This document shows, piece by piece, positions 29,201 to 37,100 of a stretch of DNA of 54,468 nucleotides. The notes beneath the pieces are model-generated. The model was not told the origin of the DNA. It was given only the letters and a program-made list of their open reading frames with translations, and did not search any database. The DNA comes from a bacterium. Lineage in GTDB: Bacteria > Planctomycetota > Planctomycetia > Pirellulales > Pirellulaceae. Each line of letters opens with the position of its first letter. Position 1 is the first letter of the stretch. The stretch covers positions 1-54,468 of the forward strand of contig JAUIGN010000060.1 of assembly GCA_030430075.1 (NCBI GenBank). The letters are read 5' to 3'. The translations under genes and the position numbers were made by a program.

Positions 29201-29696
29201 AGACTTCGCCAAACCCGCCACGGGCATGCTTGGCGACCAGGTGGTAGCGGGCCTCCGCCGGCGCCGCCTGGTTCGTTTCCAACGGCCCGGCCTCGGTCGG
29301 CAGCAGGAAGGCTCCCGCCTCGCTCGGGTTCGACCAGAGTTCGGGGAACCGGCGGCAGTATTCGTTGATCGCCGGTCGGCTCCCGCACGCGCGGCGTACG
29401 TGAAACTCCTGCTGCACCAGTCGCCGCACGATATTCGGCTGCAGTAAGGGAGGGAAACGGGCGAGGTAGCTTTCCACGAGCGGGCCGGCAGCCTCCGCTG
29501 CGGCGCCGCCGGCACGGGCCTGTTTCCAGGCGAATTCGAGCTCGATATGAACCAGCTCTTCCAGCGTCGGCAGGTACTCGGGCCGATCTGCCGCAGGCAG
29601 GTTCTCTTCGATCCGGGTGGGGCTACCGGCCGACCAGGCGGATTCGAACGCCCGCCGTCTGCCTTCGTCAATGTGATCGGCAATCGTGTCGTGCAT
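26244..29696 (-). CDS. Membrane serine/threonine protein kinase with 14 WD40 repeats
   Basis: 1150 residues from the ATG at 29696 (GGAAAG 6 nt upstream). A GTG at 29720, overlapping the sigma stop as GTGA, is the alternative. Kinase domain ~150-430: Gly-rich loop ARGGFGEVW, Lys in IAIKRL, catalytic HRDLKPQN, DWG in place of DFG (ILDWGLAK, common in planctomycete kinases), GTPAYMSPEQ and DIYGLGAILYE. One transmembrane helix (~465-490, ATGGLVGLSVLLALAGILA). The C-terminal half has 14 WD40 repeats (GHxxxVxxxAFSPDGxxLATAxxDxTIRLWD), enough for two seven-bladed propellers, on the exterior by topology. It is encoded directly after an ECF sigma factor, a recurrent planctomycete arrangement suggesting signal transduction. 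Confidence 0.93.
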   Translation of the reverse strand: MHDTIADHIDEGRRRAFESAWSAGSPTRIEENLPAADRPEYLPTLEELVHIELEFAWKQARAGGAAAEAAGPLVESYLARFPPLLQPNIVRRLVQQEFHVRRACGSRPAINEYCRRFPELWSNPSEAGAFLLPTEAGPLETNQAAPAEARYHLVAKHARGGFGEVWRAADSVLNRDIAIKRLAPALASEAEYRRRFAEEARITGQLEHPGVVPVYDLVDAGSEHPYYVMRFLGGTTMADAVHRFHQAHPAPSFRSVAGLRLLTAFLTIAKTIQFAHARGVIHRDLKPQNVMLGDFGETIILDWGLAKYLSADRPIKGTLQAGDGDPAGNRQTDEHVQTMAGAVMGTPAYMSPEQFAGRTGLVDQRSDIYGLGAILYETLTGRPPHGEAAHLAKSRGPVRRPRALAASIPRSLEAICLKSLAPDQADRYQEVAAMTRDLELYLADEPVSVLRESWPARLARYARRHRNLMATGGLVGLSVLLALAGILAVVVKSNRDLGLAQAETAAALVEAEDHLYLQRLVTAHQEFMENHNVVQAEALLDLCPPSRRQWEWHFVKGLCDRDQPGVLRGHQGRVQSVAVSPDDRLAASVDDEGTVIVWDIEQAERRWRGSHQPAASCLAFAPDGRQLVTGGRDADGRGNVKIWDVASGELLRQHVVHGRAVTALAFAPDGRRLATAGADETVTVWDAATGQLERTLRGHAGAVLAVAFAPDSGRLASGGQDTVVRTWDLDTGDPVREFAGHTAPVTAVAFNMANGQLASASQDSTIRLWPSDAMDGVRVLTGHREAVECLAFSDDGRKLASAGFDASIRVWDLERPDTARVLRGHESHIRGVAMRADAGLLFSAADDFTVRLWDIERSPAATFAGQMVAFSPTGRRFATADVTSGRRSVVRLWEPESHQERLRLATDARVTGLVYSQDGRHLATAETNGAIAIRDAYDGTVVERIDCGTLPLGLALSPDNRQVIAGDPAGVVRIWNRESNAPPRIIRAHADRIAATAFSPDALTIATASVDGTGKLFDARTGEEQALLRGHHKALTQVVFSPDGTRVATSSFDGTIRLWNRATGEPLMTLTAGKFYLNSVVFSPDGRRIVSGSDQMIKIWDADTGHQVFSLWGHNCVSQLAFDPRGEWLAVAGTHKHVRLLRGSSVSGPR

Positions 29697-29716
29697 GCAG
29701 TGCTTTCCGCCTGGAG

Positions 29717-30301
29717 TCACGTCAACAGTCGGTCCAGACGCGACCGTAAACGGTGCACGATGCGACGGACGGTCCGTTCGGAACAGTTGACCTTTCGAGC
29801 GATCTCCTCATTCGTAAAATCCTGTAAACGAAACGTGACGATGTCGCGTTCGTCGGCATCGTCCGTATCGGCCAGCAGGCGTTCCACCAGGTCGACCAGG
29901 ATGGCGACCTCGTCGGGCGTCGGTTCCGTGGAGGAAGGTGCTGCGCCCCCTTCGGTGGACTCGGCATCCAAGTACGTCTCTTGATCGAGGGCCCGCTTTT
30001 GCCGCGTGTGCAGGCGGGCTTGCTGGCGGGCCTTGTTGAGCGTGATCGCGCACAGGAGTCGCCACAGCCCGTCGTCATCAGGTAGCTCGAACTGGCCCCG
30101 CTCGGCGCGACGCAGAAAAGTCCGGAACGCCGATTGAACGACGTCTTCGGGATCGACCCGTCGACGCAGCCGGGCCGCAATGTTTTGCTCGGCCAACCGC
30201 ATCAATTGCGTCCCATAGCTCCGCCAGAATTCATCGGCGGCGTCCGTGTCTCCGGTCCGCAAGCCGTGAATCCATTCTTCCCAGCGATCGTCGGTCTTCA
30301 T
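29717..30301 (-). CDS. ECF-family sigma factor (kinase-linked)
   Basis: 194 residues from the ATG at 30301 (MKTDDRWEEWIHGL). The frame continues upstream to 30400, but that part is not sigma-like and overlaps a family 3 repeat. Region 2: EFWRSYGTQLMRLAEQNIA, RRRVDPEDVVQSAFRTFL and LWRLLCAITLNKARQQ. Region 4: ADERDIVTFRLQDFTNEEIARKVNCSERTVRRIVHRLRSRL. A variable acidic linker (~115-140) joins them. This is the planctomycete ECF type whose genes stand next to Ser/Thr kinases, where the kinase takes the place of an anti-sigma factor. No anti-sigma gene is present here. Its stop lies 20 bp before the kinase ATG, so they share an mRNA. Confidence 0.92.
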   Translation of the reverse strand: MKTDDRWEEWIHGLRTGDTDAADEFWRSYGTQLMRLAEQNIAARLRRRVDPEDVVQSAFRTFLRRAERGQFELPDDDGLWRLLCAITLNKARQQARLHTRQKRALDQETYLDAESTEGGAAPSSTEPTPDEVAILVDLVERLLADTDDADERDIVTFRLQDFTNEEIARKVNCSERTVRRIVHRLRSRLDRLLT

Positions 30302-30370
30302 GGAAGGTATACCGCCATCGTGCAACGGAATCCATTCTGACTGCCCTTCAAAACGGCGTGATGACACCCG

Positions 30371-30446
30371 GCCTGCCTGCGAGGCGGGGACGTGAACCAA
30401 TTGCGAGCTGACGCTCGCCAGATGTGAATCCGCTCCCGTTGGTCAC
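30371..30446 (-). repeat. Family 3 nested-hairpin repeat
   Basis: On the minus strand: GACCAACGGGAGCGGA, then GCGAGCGTCAGCTCGC (hairpin), ATTGGT and CCCGCCTCGCAGGCAGG. It matches the element at 52395-52470 in reverse orientation. Confidence 0.75.
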
Positions 30447-30591
30447 GAAAACGTGACTTAGGATGAACAACATTCGCCCGACCAACAGGTTAGTGTAACA
30501 ACGATTGCCGTGCACGCTAAGGAACGCGCACCCAACGGATCGCCGCTGACCACCTACCTGCGTTTGCCGCTGGTCTTCAACCCACTGTTGG

Positions 30592-30684
30592 GGCCGCTGA
30601 CGTACTGCTCGGCGCGGGCCGCTGACCTATTGCTCGGCGCGGGTCTCTGACCCCGCCGAAACCGCTGACCGAAGGTCTCCAACC
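30592..30684 (-). repeat. Family 1 repeat array, locus F (head + about 3 bodies)
   Basis: On the minus strand the head GGAGACCTTCGGTCAGCGG precedes bodies GGTCAGAGACCCGCGCC and two GGTCAGCGGCCCGCGCC-type units. The orientation is opposite to most other loci. Confidence 0.85.
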
Positions 30685-30781
30685 CCCGTCGTTCCGGCCG
30701 CCCAACATTCCGCATCGCACATGTGCCGAACGACGGATGCCCCACCCGGCCATTTGCCGTGTCCGCAGCTCCCAGCGCCGA

Positions 30782-30812
30782 TTGATCATTTTGAATTGGG
30801 CGGCGTTACAAT
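30782..30812 (+). promoter_or_regulatory. Candidate promoter for the S41-like peptidase gene
   Basis: TTGATC (30782-30787), 19-nt spacer, TACAAT (30807-30812) in the GCGTTACAAT context also seen at 5908-5916. It predicts a leader of about 60 nt before the ATG at 30882. Confidence 0.45.
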
Positions 30813-30868
30813 ATGCGGGAGGCTGTCGCGACGCTGCCCAGTATGAACCAGCAACCAGCGCGGTCAGC

Positions 30869-30873
30869 AGGAG
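30869..30873 (+). promoter_or_regulatory. Ribosome binding site deciding the start at 30882
   Basis: AGGAG, 8 nt upstream of the ATG at 30882. The earlier in-frame ATGs at 30813 and 30843 lack one. Confidence 0.6.
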
Positions 30874-30881
30874 CATGCGAA

Positions 30882-33398
30882 ATGGACCCCAGCCGGGATG
30901 CGCGTTCCGTCGATCATCAACGCGAGGTCGCCATCGAGAGCGTCCTGGGACGGTTCCTGCAGCAGCAGGCCAGGGGCGAAGACGTGTCGTTTGATCGGCT
31001 CGCCGAGTCGCACGCCGAGTTGATGCCGGAGCTTGCCGAGCGTTACCGCGACCTCCAGGCGTTTCACCAGGCCAGAACGGGTTCGGCGACTGTCGTCGAA
31101 CGGCGGTCCGGCTCAGCGGCCGCGTCGTCGGTCCCCGCAGCGGATGTGGTTCGGCCGCCGAGCGGGCGAGGTCGACGACTTTTGACCGTCTCCTGGGTGC
31201 TCATGCTGATCGCGGCGGGTGCGGCGATTTGGCAGTGGCAGTGGGGACGTGCACGCCAGGCACGGATCGCGGAGTTGCAGCGTGAACTTCGCGAATCGCA
31301 ACAGGCAGAGGCCGGCCGGGACCGGGAGGTGGCTCGGCAACGGAAACTCTATCAAGACCTCATCGAGCAGATCACGCCGATTTACGGACGCCAGTTTGCC
31401 GGCGCGCCGTACCAGGGCTTGCGTTGGGACGAGGATCGGCCCCAGGTGGACGTTGGGGGCACGTGGTACGAGCTGCTGGCGGTCGACGGCCTGCCGAGCC
31501 GCCGGCTGGTCGACTACTGCCGGCAGACCTACGGGACCTCGTGGCGGCGGCGCTTTGCGCTCGACTTGCCGGTCGTGCTGCTTGGCTTGGGGCAGCCTGC
31601 CCGCTCGACGGTCAGCCTCGAATTGCGGGAGCTCGGCGGCGAACAGATCGAGCGGCGCGAGGGAATAAGGATGCTGGCCGAGCATCGTCGGGCGATACGC
31701 GATGCGGGGACAGGCGCAATGGAACGGGTCGCGCCTTTCGACATGCTCGCTGTGACGGGCGATCGATTCCTGGTGCGCGTGGAGGGTGTCGACTGCGAAT
31801 TGACATCGATCAACGGGACTCCCGCCGCAGCCGTCATCCAGTTTGCCAGGCGCGGCTTCGGTATGTGGTGGCTGAAAGTGCTGGCGGAGGACTTGCCCCA
31901 GGTCTTGCAAGAGCTGGAGGTCGACCGCGGAAGCTGGGTAACGTTGCGGGGCCGCCGACCCGGCACGAAGGACGTGATCGAACTGGATCGTGTGCCGATG
32001 ACGCGCGCCAAGTGGGAGCAGTTGGCCTTGACGCGTCCCTTGGATCGCGGCGAGGCCCTGGATGCATTGGACGGGTTGACCGGGGCCCTGCGTTCCCGCC
32101 ACGCCTACTTCGAACTGGGCAGCTCGAACTACCTGCCGGCACTCGATGCCGCCAAGGCGCACCTGGCACCCATCGTCGATCGCGTCGACTTCGTCGCCAG
32201 CCTGTCACGGCAGGTGGCGTTGGCCGGTGATGCGCACACCAGGTTACGGCGCCCCCGACTGGAACCGCTCTCGGTACGGTTCGCCCCGTTTCTTGTTGGT
32301 GAGCATGAACAGCGTTTGTTGGCGTTTGCCGAGGACCGCAGCGGATTCCTCGACGATCGTCACCCCTACCTGAAAACCATTGATGGTCTTCCCGTGACCG
32401 ACTGGCTGAACGCAGCGCGCCAACTTGGCGTGGGAGGGTCGCCCCAACGAATCCGGCTGACCGCGCGGCGTAACTTGCGCTACCTGCCGCTCCTCCGCCA
32501 CCAGATGGGTTTGGAGCCGAGCGACGACGTCGGGCTGGTCCTGGAATCGGCCGACGGTGCCAGCCGGACCGAGATGCGAGTGGCACTGATCGAACACAAA
32601 CCGATCTTTGGTGCCTGGCCCCGCACGGAGAGTCGACTTCTGGACGGCGACATCGGCTACTTGAGAATCGCCGGCATGGATTCCGATGGTGACTTCCTGC
32701 GAGCCGTCGCTCGGCGACTGGCGGCGTTTCGAGAGACTCAAGGCATGGTCATTGACGTTCGCGGCAACGGGGGAGGTACGCGTGACGTGTTGCGATTGCT
32801 GTTGCCGCACTTCGTACCGCCGGGCGAGCTGCCGCGGGTGGTGAACGTGGCCAAGTACCGGCTCCGCGAAGGACAGTTGCCGGATAAGGCCGAAGGCTAT
32901 CTGGCCAGCCGTTATCTCTTTCCGCTCGCCAGCACCGTATGGAGCCGGACGGAACGGCAGGCGATTCAAACATTCCAGCAATCGTTTCAACCCCAGTGGG
33001 AGCCGGCCGCCGGTAAATACAGCGACTGGCACTATATGGTTGTCTCGCCATCGTCGGCCGCCGACGAAGACTGGTACGATCGTCCGGTTGTCGTCCTGAT
33101 GGACACGGCCTGCGCAAGCGCCACGGACGTGTTTCTCAGCGCCATGAAGGAATGCCCTCGCGTCACGTTGCTGGGCACGGCGAGTGCCGGGATGAGCGGC
33201 TACGTGCGGAATGTCGAGATCGCGCCGGGCTTCGAAGTGGCCATCTCGACGATGTGTTCGATGCAATCCAACGGCCAACTCTACCATCAGGGAATCGCTC
33301 CGGACGAGGTCGTCGAACCTGTCCCCACCGACTGGATTGGAGCCACCGATTCGCTCCTGGAGGCTGCCGTGGACCACATTCGAGGTCGTGGCAATTGA
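30882..33398 (+). CDS. Membrane-anchored S41-family (tail-specific protease-like) peptidase
   Basis: 838 residues from the ATG at 30882. Residues ~1-65 (ESVLGRFLQQQARGE...LMPELAERYRDLQAF) resemble the cytoplasmic lead-in of planctomycete Ser/Thr kinases. A transmembrane helix (~95-112, SWVLMLIAAGAAIWQW) and a coiled coil (~115-155) follow. Two related segments (~180-250 and ~300-380) share the pattern xxLxxxxGxPxxxxxxxxRxxxGxxWxxxxAxDLPxVLxxL, an internal duplication. The S41 core is at the C-terminus: MVIDVRGNGGGT near 624 and the nucleophile Ser in CASATDVF near 746. The Lys of the bacterial Ser/Lys dyad is absent (LLGTASAGMSG), so a tricorn-like mechanism or inactivity must be considered. 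Divergent from the sigma/kinase operon. Confidence 0.8.
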   Translation: MDPSRDARSVDHQREVAIESVLGRFLQQQARGEDVSFDRLAESHAELMPELAERYRDLQAFHQARTGSATVVERRSGSAAASSVPAADVVRPPSGRGRRLLTVSWVLMLIAAGAAIWQWQWGRARQARIAELQRELRESQQAEAGRDREVARQRKLYQDLIEQITPIYGRQFAGAPYQGLRWDEDRPQVDVGGTWYELLAVDGLPSRRLVDYCRQTYGTSWRRRFALDLPVVLLGLGQPARSTVSLELRELGGEQIERREGIRMLAEHRRAIRDAGTGAMERVAPFDMLAVTGDRFLVRVEGVDCELTSINGTPAAAVIQFARRGFGMWWLKVLAEDLPQVLQELEVDRGSWVTLRGRRPGTKDVIELDRVPMTRAKWEQLALTRPLDRGEALDALDGLTGALRSRHAYFELGSSNYLPALDAAKAHLAPIVDRVDFVASLSRQVALAGDAHTRLRRPRLEPLSVRFAPFLVGEHEQRLLAFAEDRSGFLDDRHPYLKTIDGLPVTDWLNAARQLGVGGSPQRIRLTARRNLRYLPLLRHQMGLEPSDDVGLVLESADGASRTEMRVALIEHKPIFGAWPRTESRLLDGDIGYLRIAGMDSDGDFLRAVARRLAAFRETQGMVIDVRGNGGGTRDVLRLLLPHFVPPGELPRVVNVAKYRLREGQLPDKAEGYLASRYLFPLASTVWSRTERQAIQTFQQSFQPQWEPAAGKYSDWHYMVVSPSSAADEDWYDRPVVVLMDTACASATDVFLSAMKECPRVTLLGTASAGMSGYVRNVEIAPGFEVAISTMCSMQSNGQLYHQGIAPDEVVEPVPTDWIGATDSLLEAAVDHIRGRGN

Positions 33399-33560
33399 GT
33401 GAGGGGGGTCCGGGGAATGACGGTCATCCTTGTCGCCAACCAGCACGAATTCATCGAGCGATCCATGCGGATGGGCCGTGAGCCATCTCCGGCAGGCGGC
33501 TCCCGAAATCTGCGAACACCGTGCATGCATATCAAAACGTCAGGCGCTAACCAGGCCTCC

Positions 33561-33594
33561 TCATCGGCCGTGGGACGTTAGTCCACGGTTCCGT
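33561..33594 (+). repeat. Family 4 repeat
   Basis: GGCCGTGGGACGTTAGTCCA followed by CGGTTCCGTTG. Changes in the two halves (GGGC/GCCC to TGGAC/GTCCA) are paired, keeping the hairpin. Confidence 0.65.
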
Positions 33595-33747
33595 TGATCG
33601 CCGCGCGAACCGGAAGCAAACGGGTTCCTGCTGAGTGGCGAGTTGCTGTGGGAAAGTTCACTGCAATCGATTGCCACACGACAAGTTGTCCTGAATCGCT
33701 GTACGTTCATGAATGAATGAATTACCCGGGCTCACGTTCCGGGAAGG

Positions 33748-33960
33748 GGAGACCTTCGGTCTGCGGTTTCGGCGGGGTCGGAGACCCGCGCCGAGCAAAC
33801 AGTTGGAGAGCCGCGCCGAGCAAACGGTTGGAGAGCTGCGCCGAGTAAACGGTCGGAACCCCGCGCCGAGCGAACGGTTGGAGAGCTGCGCCGAGCGAAC
33901 GGTTGGAGAGCTGCGCCGAGCGAACGGTTGGAGAGCTGCGCCGAGCGGTTGGTCAGAGAA
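33748..33960 (+). repeat. Family 1 repeat array, locus G (head + about 8 bodies)
   Basis: The head GGAGACCTTCGGTCTGCGG is followed by 25-bp units (GGTTGGAGAGCTGCGCC ending GAGCGAAC). Successive units within this locus are nearly identical but differ from those at 20652, showing local homogenisation. Confidence 0.92.
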
Positions 33961-34130
33961 AATCCGCCGAGATTCGTTACCGTTTGCGCTCGACCTGACC
34001 TTGCGGGAAGTCCCGTTTTCGCGTAATTGACTGGCGATTTTCTCCGCACCTGCCGTTCGAATGAGGTCCGTTGTGTCGGGCATCTCCGTACCGGCCGGAA
34101 CAAGTCGTTGATGCGAGGTAGACGATTGTT

Positions 34131-37100
34131 GTGAATGAAATGTGCCATCCCATCGCGTCGCTGAAAACGCAGTGCACACGGCTCCTCTGCATCCTGTTGC
34201 TAGCGTCGCCAGCGGTGGTGGACGCCCAGCCGGTCGAGGTGCGAGGCCGCACGATCGCACAGTGGTGCGCGGACCTGTCGCATCCCAACACGGTCGTGCG
34301 GATCGAGGCGGCCAAGCTGCTGGGCCGGTTGCGGGCACATGCGGAACCGGCCGTCGATCCGTTGGTGCTTGCGCTGGACGACCGCAACCCGGACGTGCGG
34401 CTGTACGCCGCCACGGCCTTGGGTCGGATCAAGCACGACCCCCGGAAATGCCTCACTGCCCTTCTCGACATGTTGGACGATCAAGACGAGCACGCACGGT
34501 TTGCCGCCGAATGGGCGTTGGCAAGGATCGCCCAGGAGGCCGCCCGTCAGCCATCGACTGCGGAGGACGCGGGCGAATTGGCGAGGCTGATCGGCTTGGC
34601 CGAAAAGGCGCTTGCCGCGACGGCCCGAAATCATCGCCACGTGGATCAGCTTGCCGAGGCACGACGAACGTTAAGCGAGCCGATTGCCCGGCAGGAAAAC
34701 GTACTGCCGACCGTGACCCCGGCCGATCCGTCCCGCGACAATCCCGCGCCGAGCGAAACGGTTGTCGTCGATCCGCCGCCGGCAGGTCCAGCACCCGCTC
34801 GGCCGGACCCACCTGGGGCTCCCGCCGGCCCATCACCGGACGGCGAACCATCACCCGAAACTCCGGATGTCCGTGAGCTGCTGGCCGATTTGCAGTCCGA
34901 CGACCAGGTGGCCCAGTTGCGAGCCATCCATCGGCTCTGCGATCAGAAGTGCGCGGCCGAGCTGATTCAGGCTTGCCGCGAGGTAGGCGAGTTCGGTTTC
35001 CTGCGGTGGCATTTGACGCGCGGACTGGTGGAGATCGGCGAACCGGCCGTACCGATGTTGATTGACGTCTTGCGCGACGAAGACGAGACGCTGGCGGCCG
35101 ATGCCGCCCGCTGTCTTGGTGAGATCCGGCCGCCCGCTCTGACGGCGATCGAACCGTTGCTGAAGGTTGCTCGGGACGACCTCCGATCGCTCTGGGTGCG
35201 TGAGGCGGCGATTCGAACGATCGGCGACCTGGGGCCGGCGGCGGTTGACGGTGCCGGGCCGGGAGTCGTCGTCACGGAGTTGGTGCGGTTCCTGGAGGAG
35301 GACGATCACGAGGAACTGGTCGCTACGACGGCACGGGCGCTGGGCAGAATCGGCACGGCTGCGACGGCCGCCGAGCCGCTGTTGCTCAGGCTCCTGCTGG
35401 ACGTAGACTGCTCGGAAGATGTTCGCCTGAGCGCTGCGACGGCGCTGCCGGCCGTCGGCCCGCACTCGACCGCTTGCATCGACGCGCTAACGGACGTGGT
35501 GAACCGCGAGGTGAGTCCATATTTCACCGCGCCCGTGGCGGAAGTGCTGGGCGAGTACGGCGAAGCGGCTGCGGCCGCGGTGCCGAGGCTGCGCGAGCTG
35601 ATTGAGCTGACGACGGATGAAGAACGGCGAATGGTGATCCAGGCGCTCGCCGCAATCGGCCCGGCTGCCGATTCGTCGACACCCAGGCTGGTCGAGTGCC
35701 TCGTTGAGGGTGAAGAGTCCGAGTCGGTGCAGGTTGCCGCCGCCAGGGCACTCGCCCAGTTCGGGCCGGAGGCCGTGACCGCGTTGGCAAGCAAGTTGGA
35801 GCATCCGCGGCATCACGTGCGAGCGACCGTGGTGCGAGGTCTGGTCGAGATGGGCCAGCTGGCCGCACCCGCAACCCGCCCGCTCGAGCTGCGATTGCTC
35901 GACCAGCACGAAGAAACAGAGATTCAGGCCTTGGCTGCGGTCGCGTTGGGGCAGATCGGAGCGGCTGCCCGTTCCGCGATGCCCACGTTGACCCGGCTGC
36001 TGGGAGATGCCGAGCAAGCACTGTACGTCCGCGCCATGGCCGCTGTTGCGATTGGACGGATCGACCCGGACCAAGGTCCCGCGCTCGTCGCCTGGCTCGA
36101 CGATCCCCGCGCAGAGATGCGCGTGGCCGCTGCTTATGCACTCCAACGCCTGCCGACGCCCCATCCGATGGCGCTGCCGACACTGATCCGTGAACTCGAC
36201 GATGACGCCGCACGCGGGATCGCGATGCGGGCCCTCGGCGATTTCCCCGACGACAGTTGGCCGTTGCTGTCCGAGATCGCCCAGGATCGGTCAAGGAACG
36301 AGCAAACGCGCGTCGCTTGCCTGTCGTTGTTGAGCGAGAGCGGCACGCGCGCCCTGGATCCGCTCCTCGAGGCATTGAATGACGAAACGCTGGCCGAGCC
36401 GGCGTATTGGAATCTGCGTGACCTGGGCAACGCGCCGATGCCGCGACTGGTTGCCGCCGCCCAGGATGAAGTCAACTTTACGCCCCAGGCGCGCGAGTCG
36501 CTGCGCGAGCTGATCGACGAACTGTCCGGTGGGATCGGCGGCGGCGACGGTGATACGTATTGGACCGGCGGCCACGCCCTGGTCGACGTCGCTGATCGTG
36601 GTGCGAATCGCGCCATGGCAACCGCCGCCCCGGAGATGATGGAAGGGGCCCTGCCCCCCGAGATGGACATCGATGAACCCAATCTGCGCGGTGGGGAGAT
36701 GGAAGCGGTCGCCGCACCTCCGGCTGTCGACGAGCCGCCCGCCACAGCGGCCCGGGACGATGGTGAACTTCAACCAAACTCGGATGCCACGGCGATGCCC
36801 GGCGACGGTGGGGCCGCCACGCCTCGCCCGGAGGAAGGCTCCGCCGATCGCGGTGAACCGGAACCGAAGCGGAACGGAGCTCCCGCGATGTCGACCGCCG
36901 ATGGCGTCGAACCGCCAACCGCGGACGCCGGCTACAAGACCGTCAAGGTCTTCTATGGCACCAACCGCAAGCCGGTCGTTGCGGGCACGGTACCGGACAC
37001 CCGGATTCTACGACTGGGCCGGTTGTTCATCGCGGCCGGGGCAATCGTCATGGTGGCCTTCGTGATCAGGCAACTCCGTCGAGGTGCGAAACGCTCGGCA

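Larger units (their letters stand above)
30302..30881. other. Divergent intergenic region (sigma/kinase versus peptidase)
   Basis: 580 bp containing a family 3 copy, a family 1 array and the candidate promoter for the peptidase gene. No additional gene is supported. Confidence 0.6.
33399..34130. other. Long intergenic region with family 4 and family 1 repeats
   Basis: 732 bp. A family 4 copy lies at 33561-33594 and the largest family 1 array at 33748-33960. The first 150 bp and 33600-33740 show nothing recognisable. No gene is supported. Confidence 0.6.
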
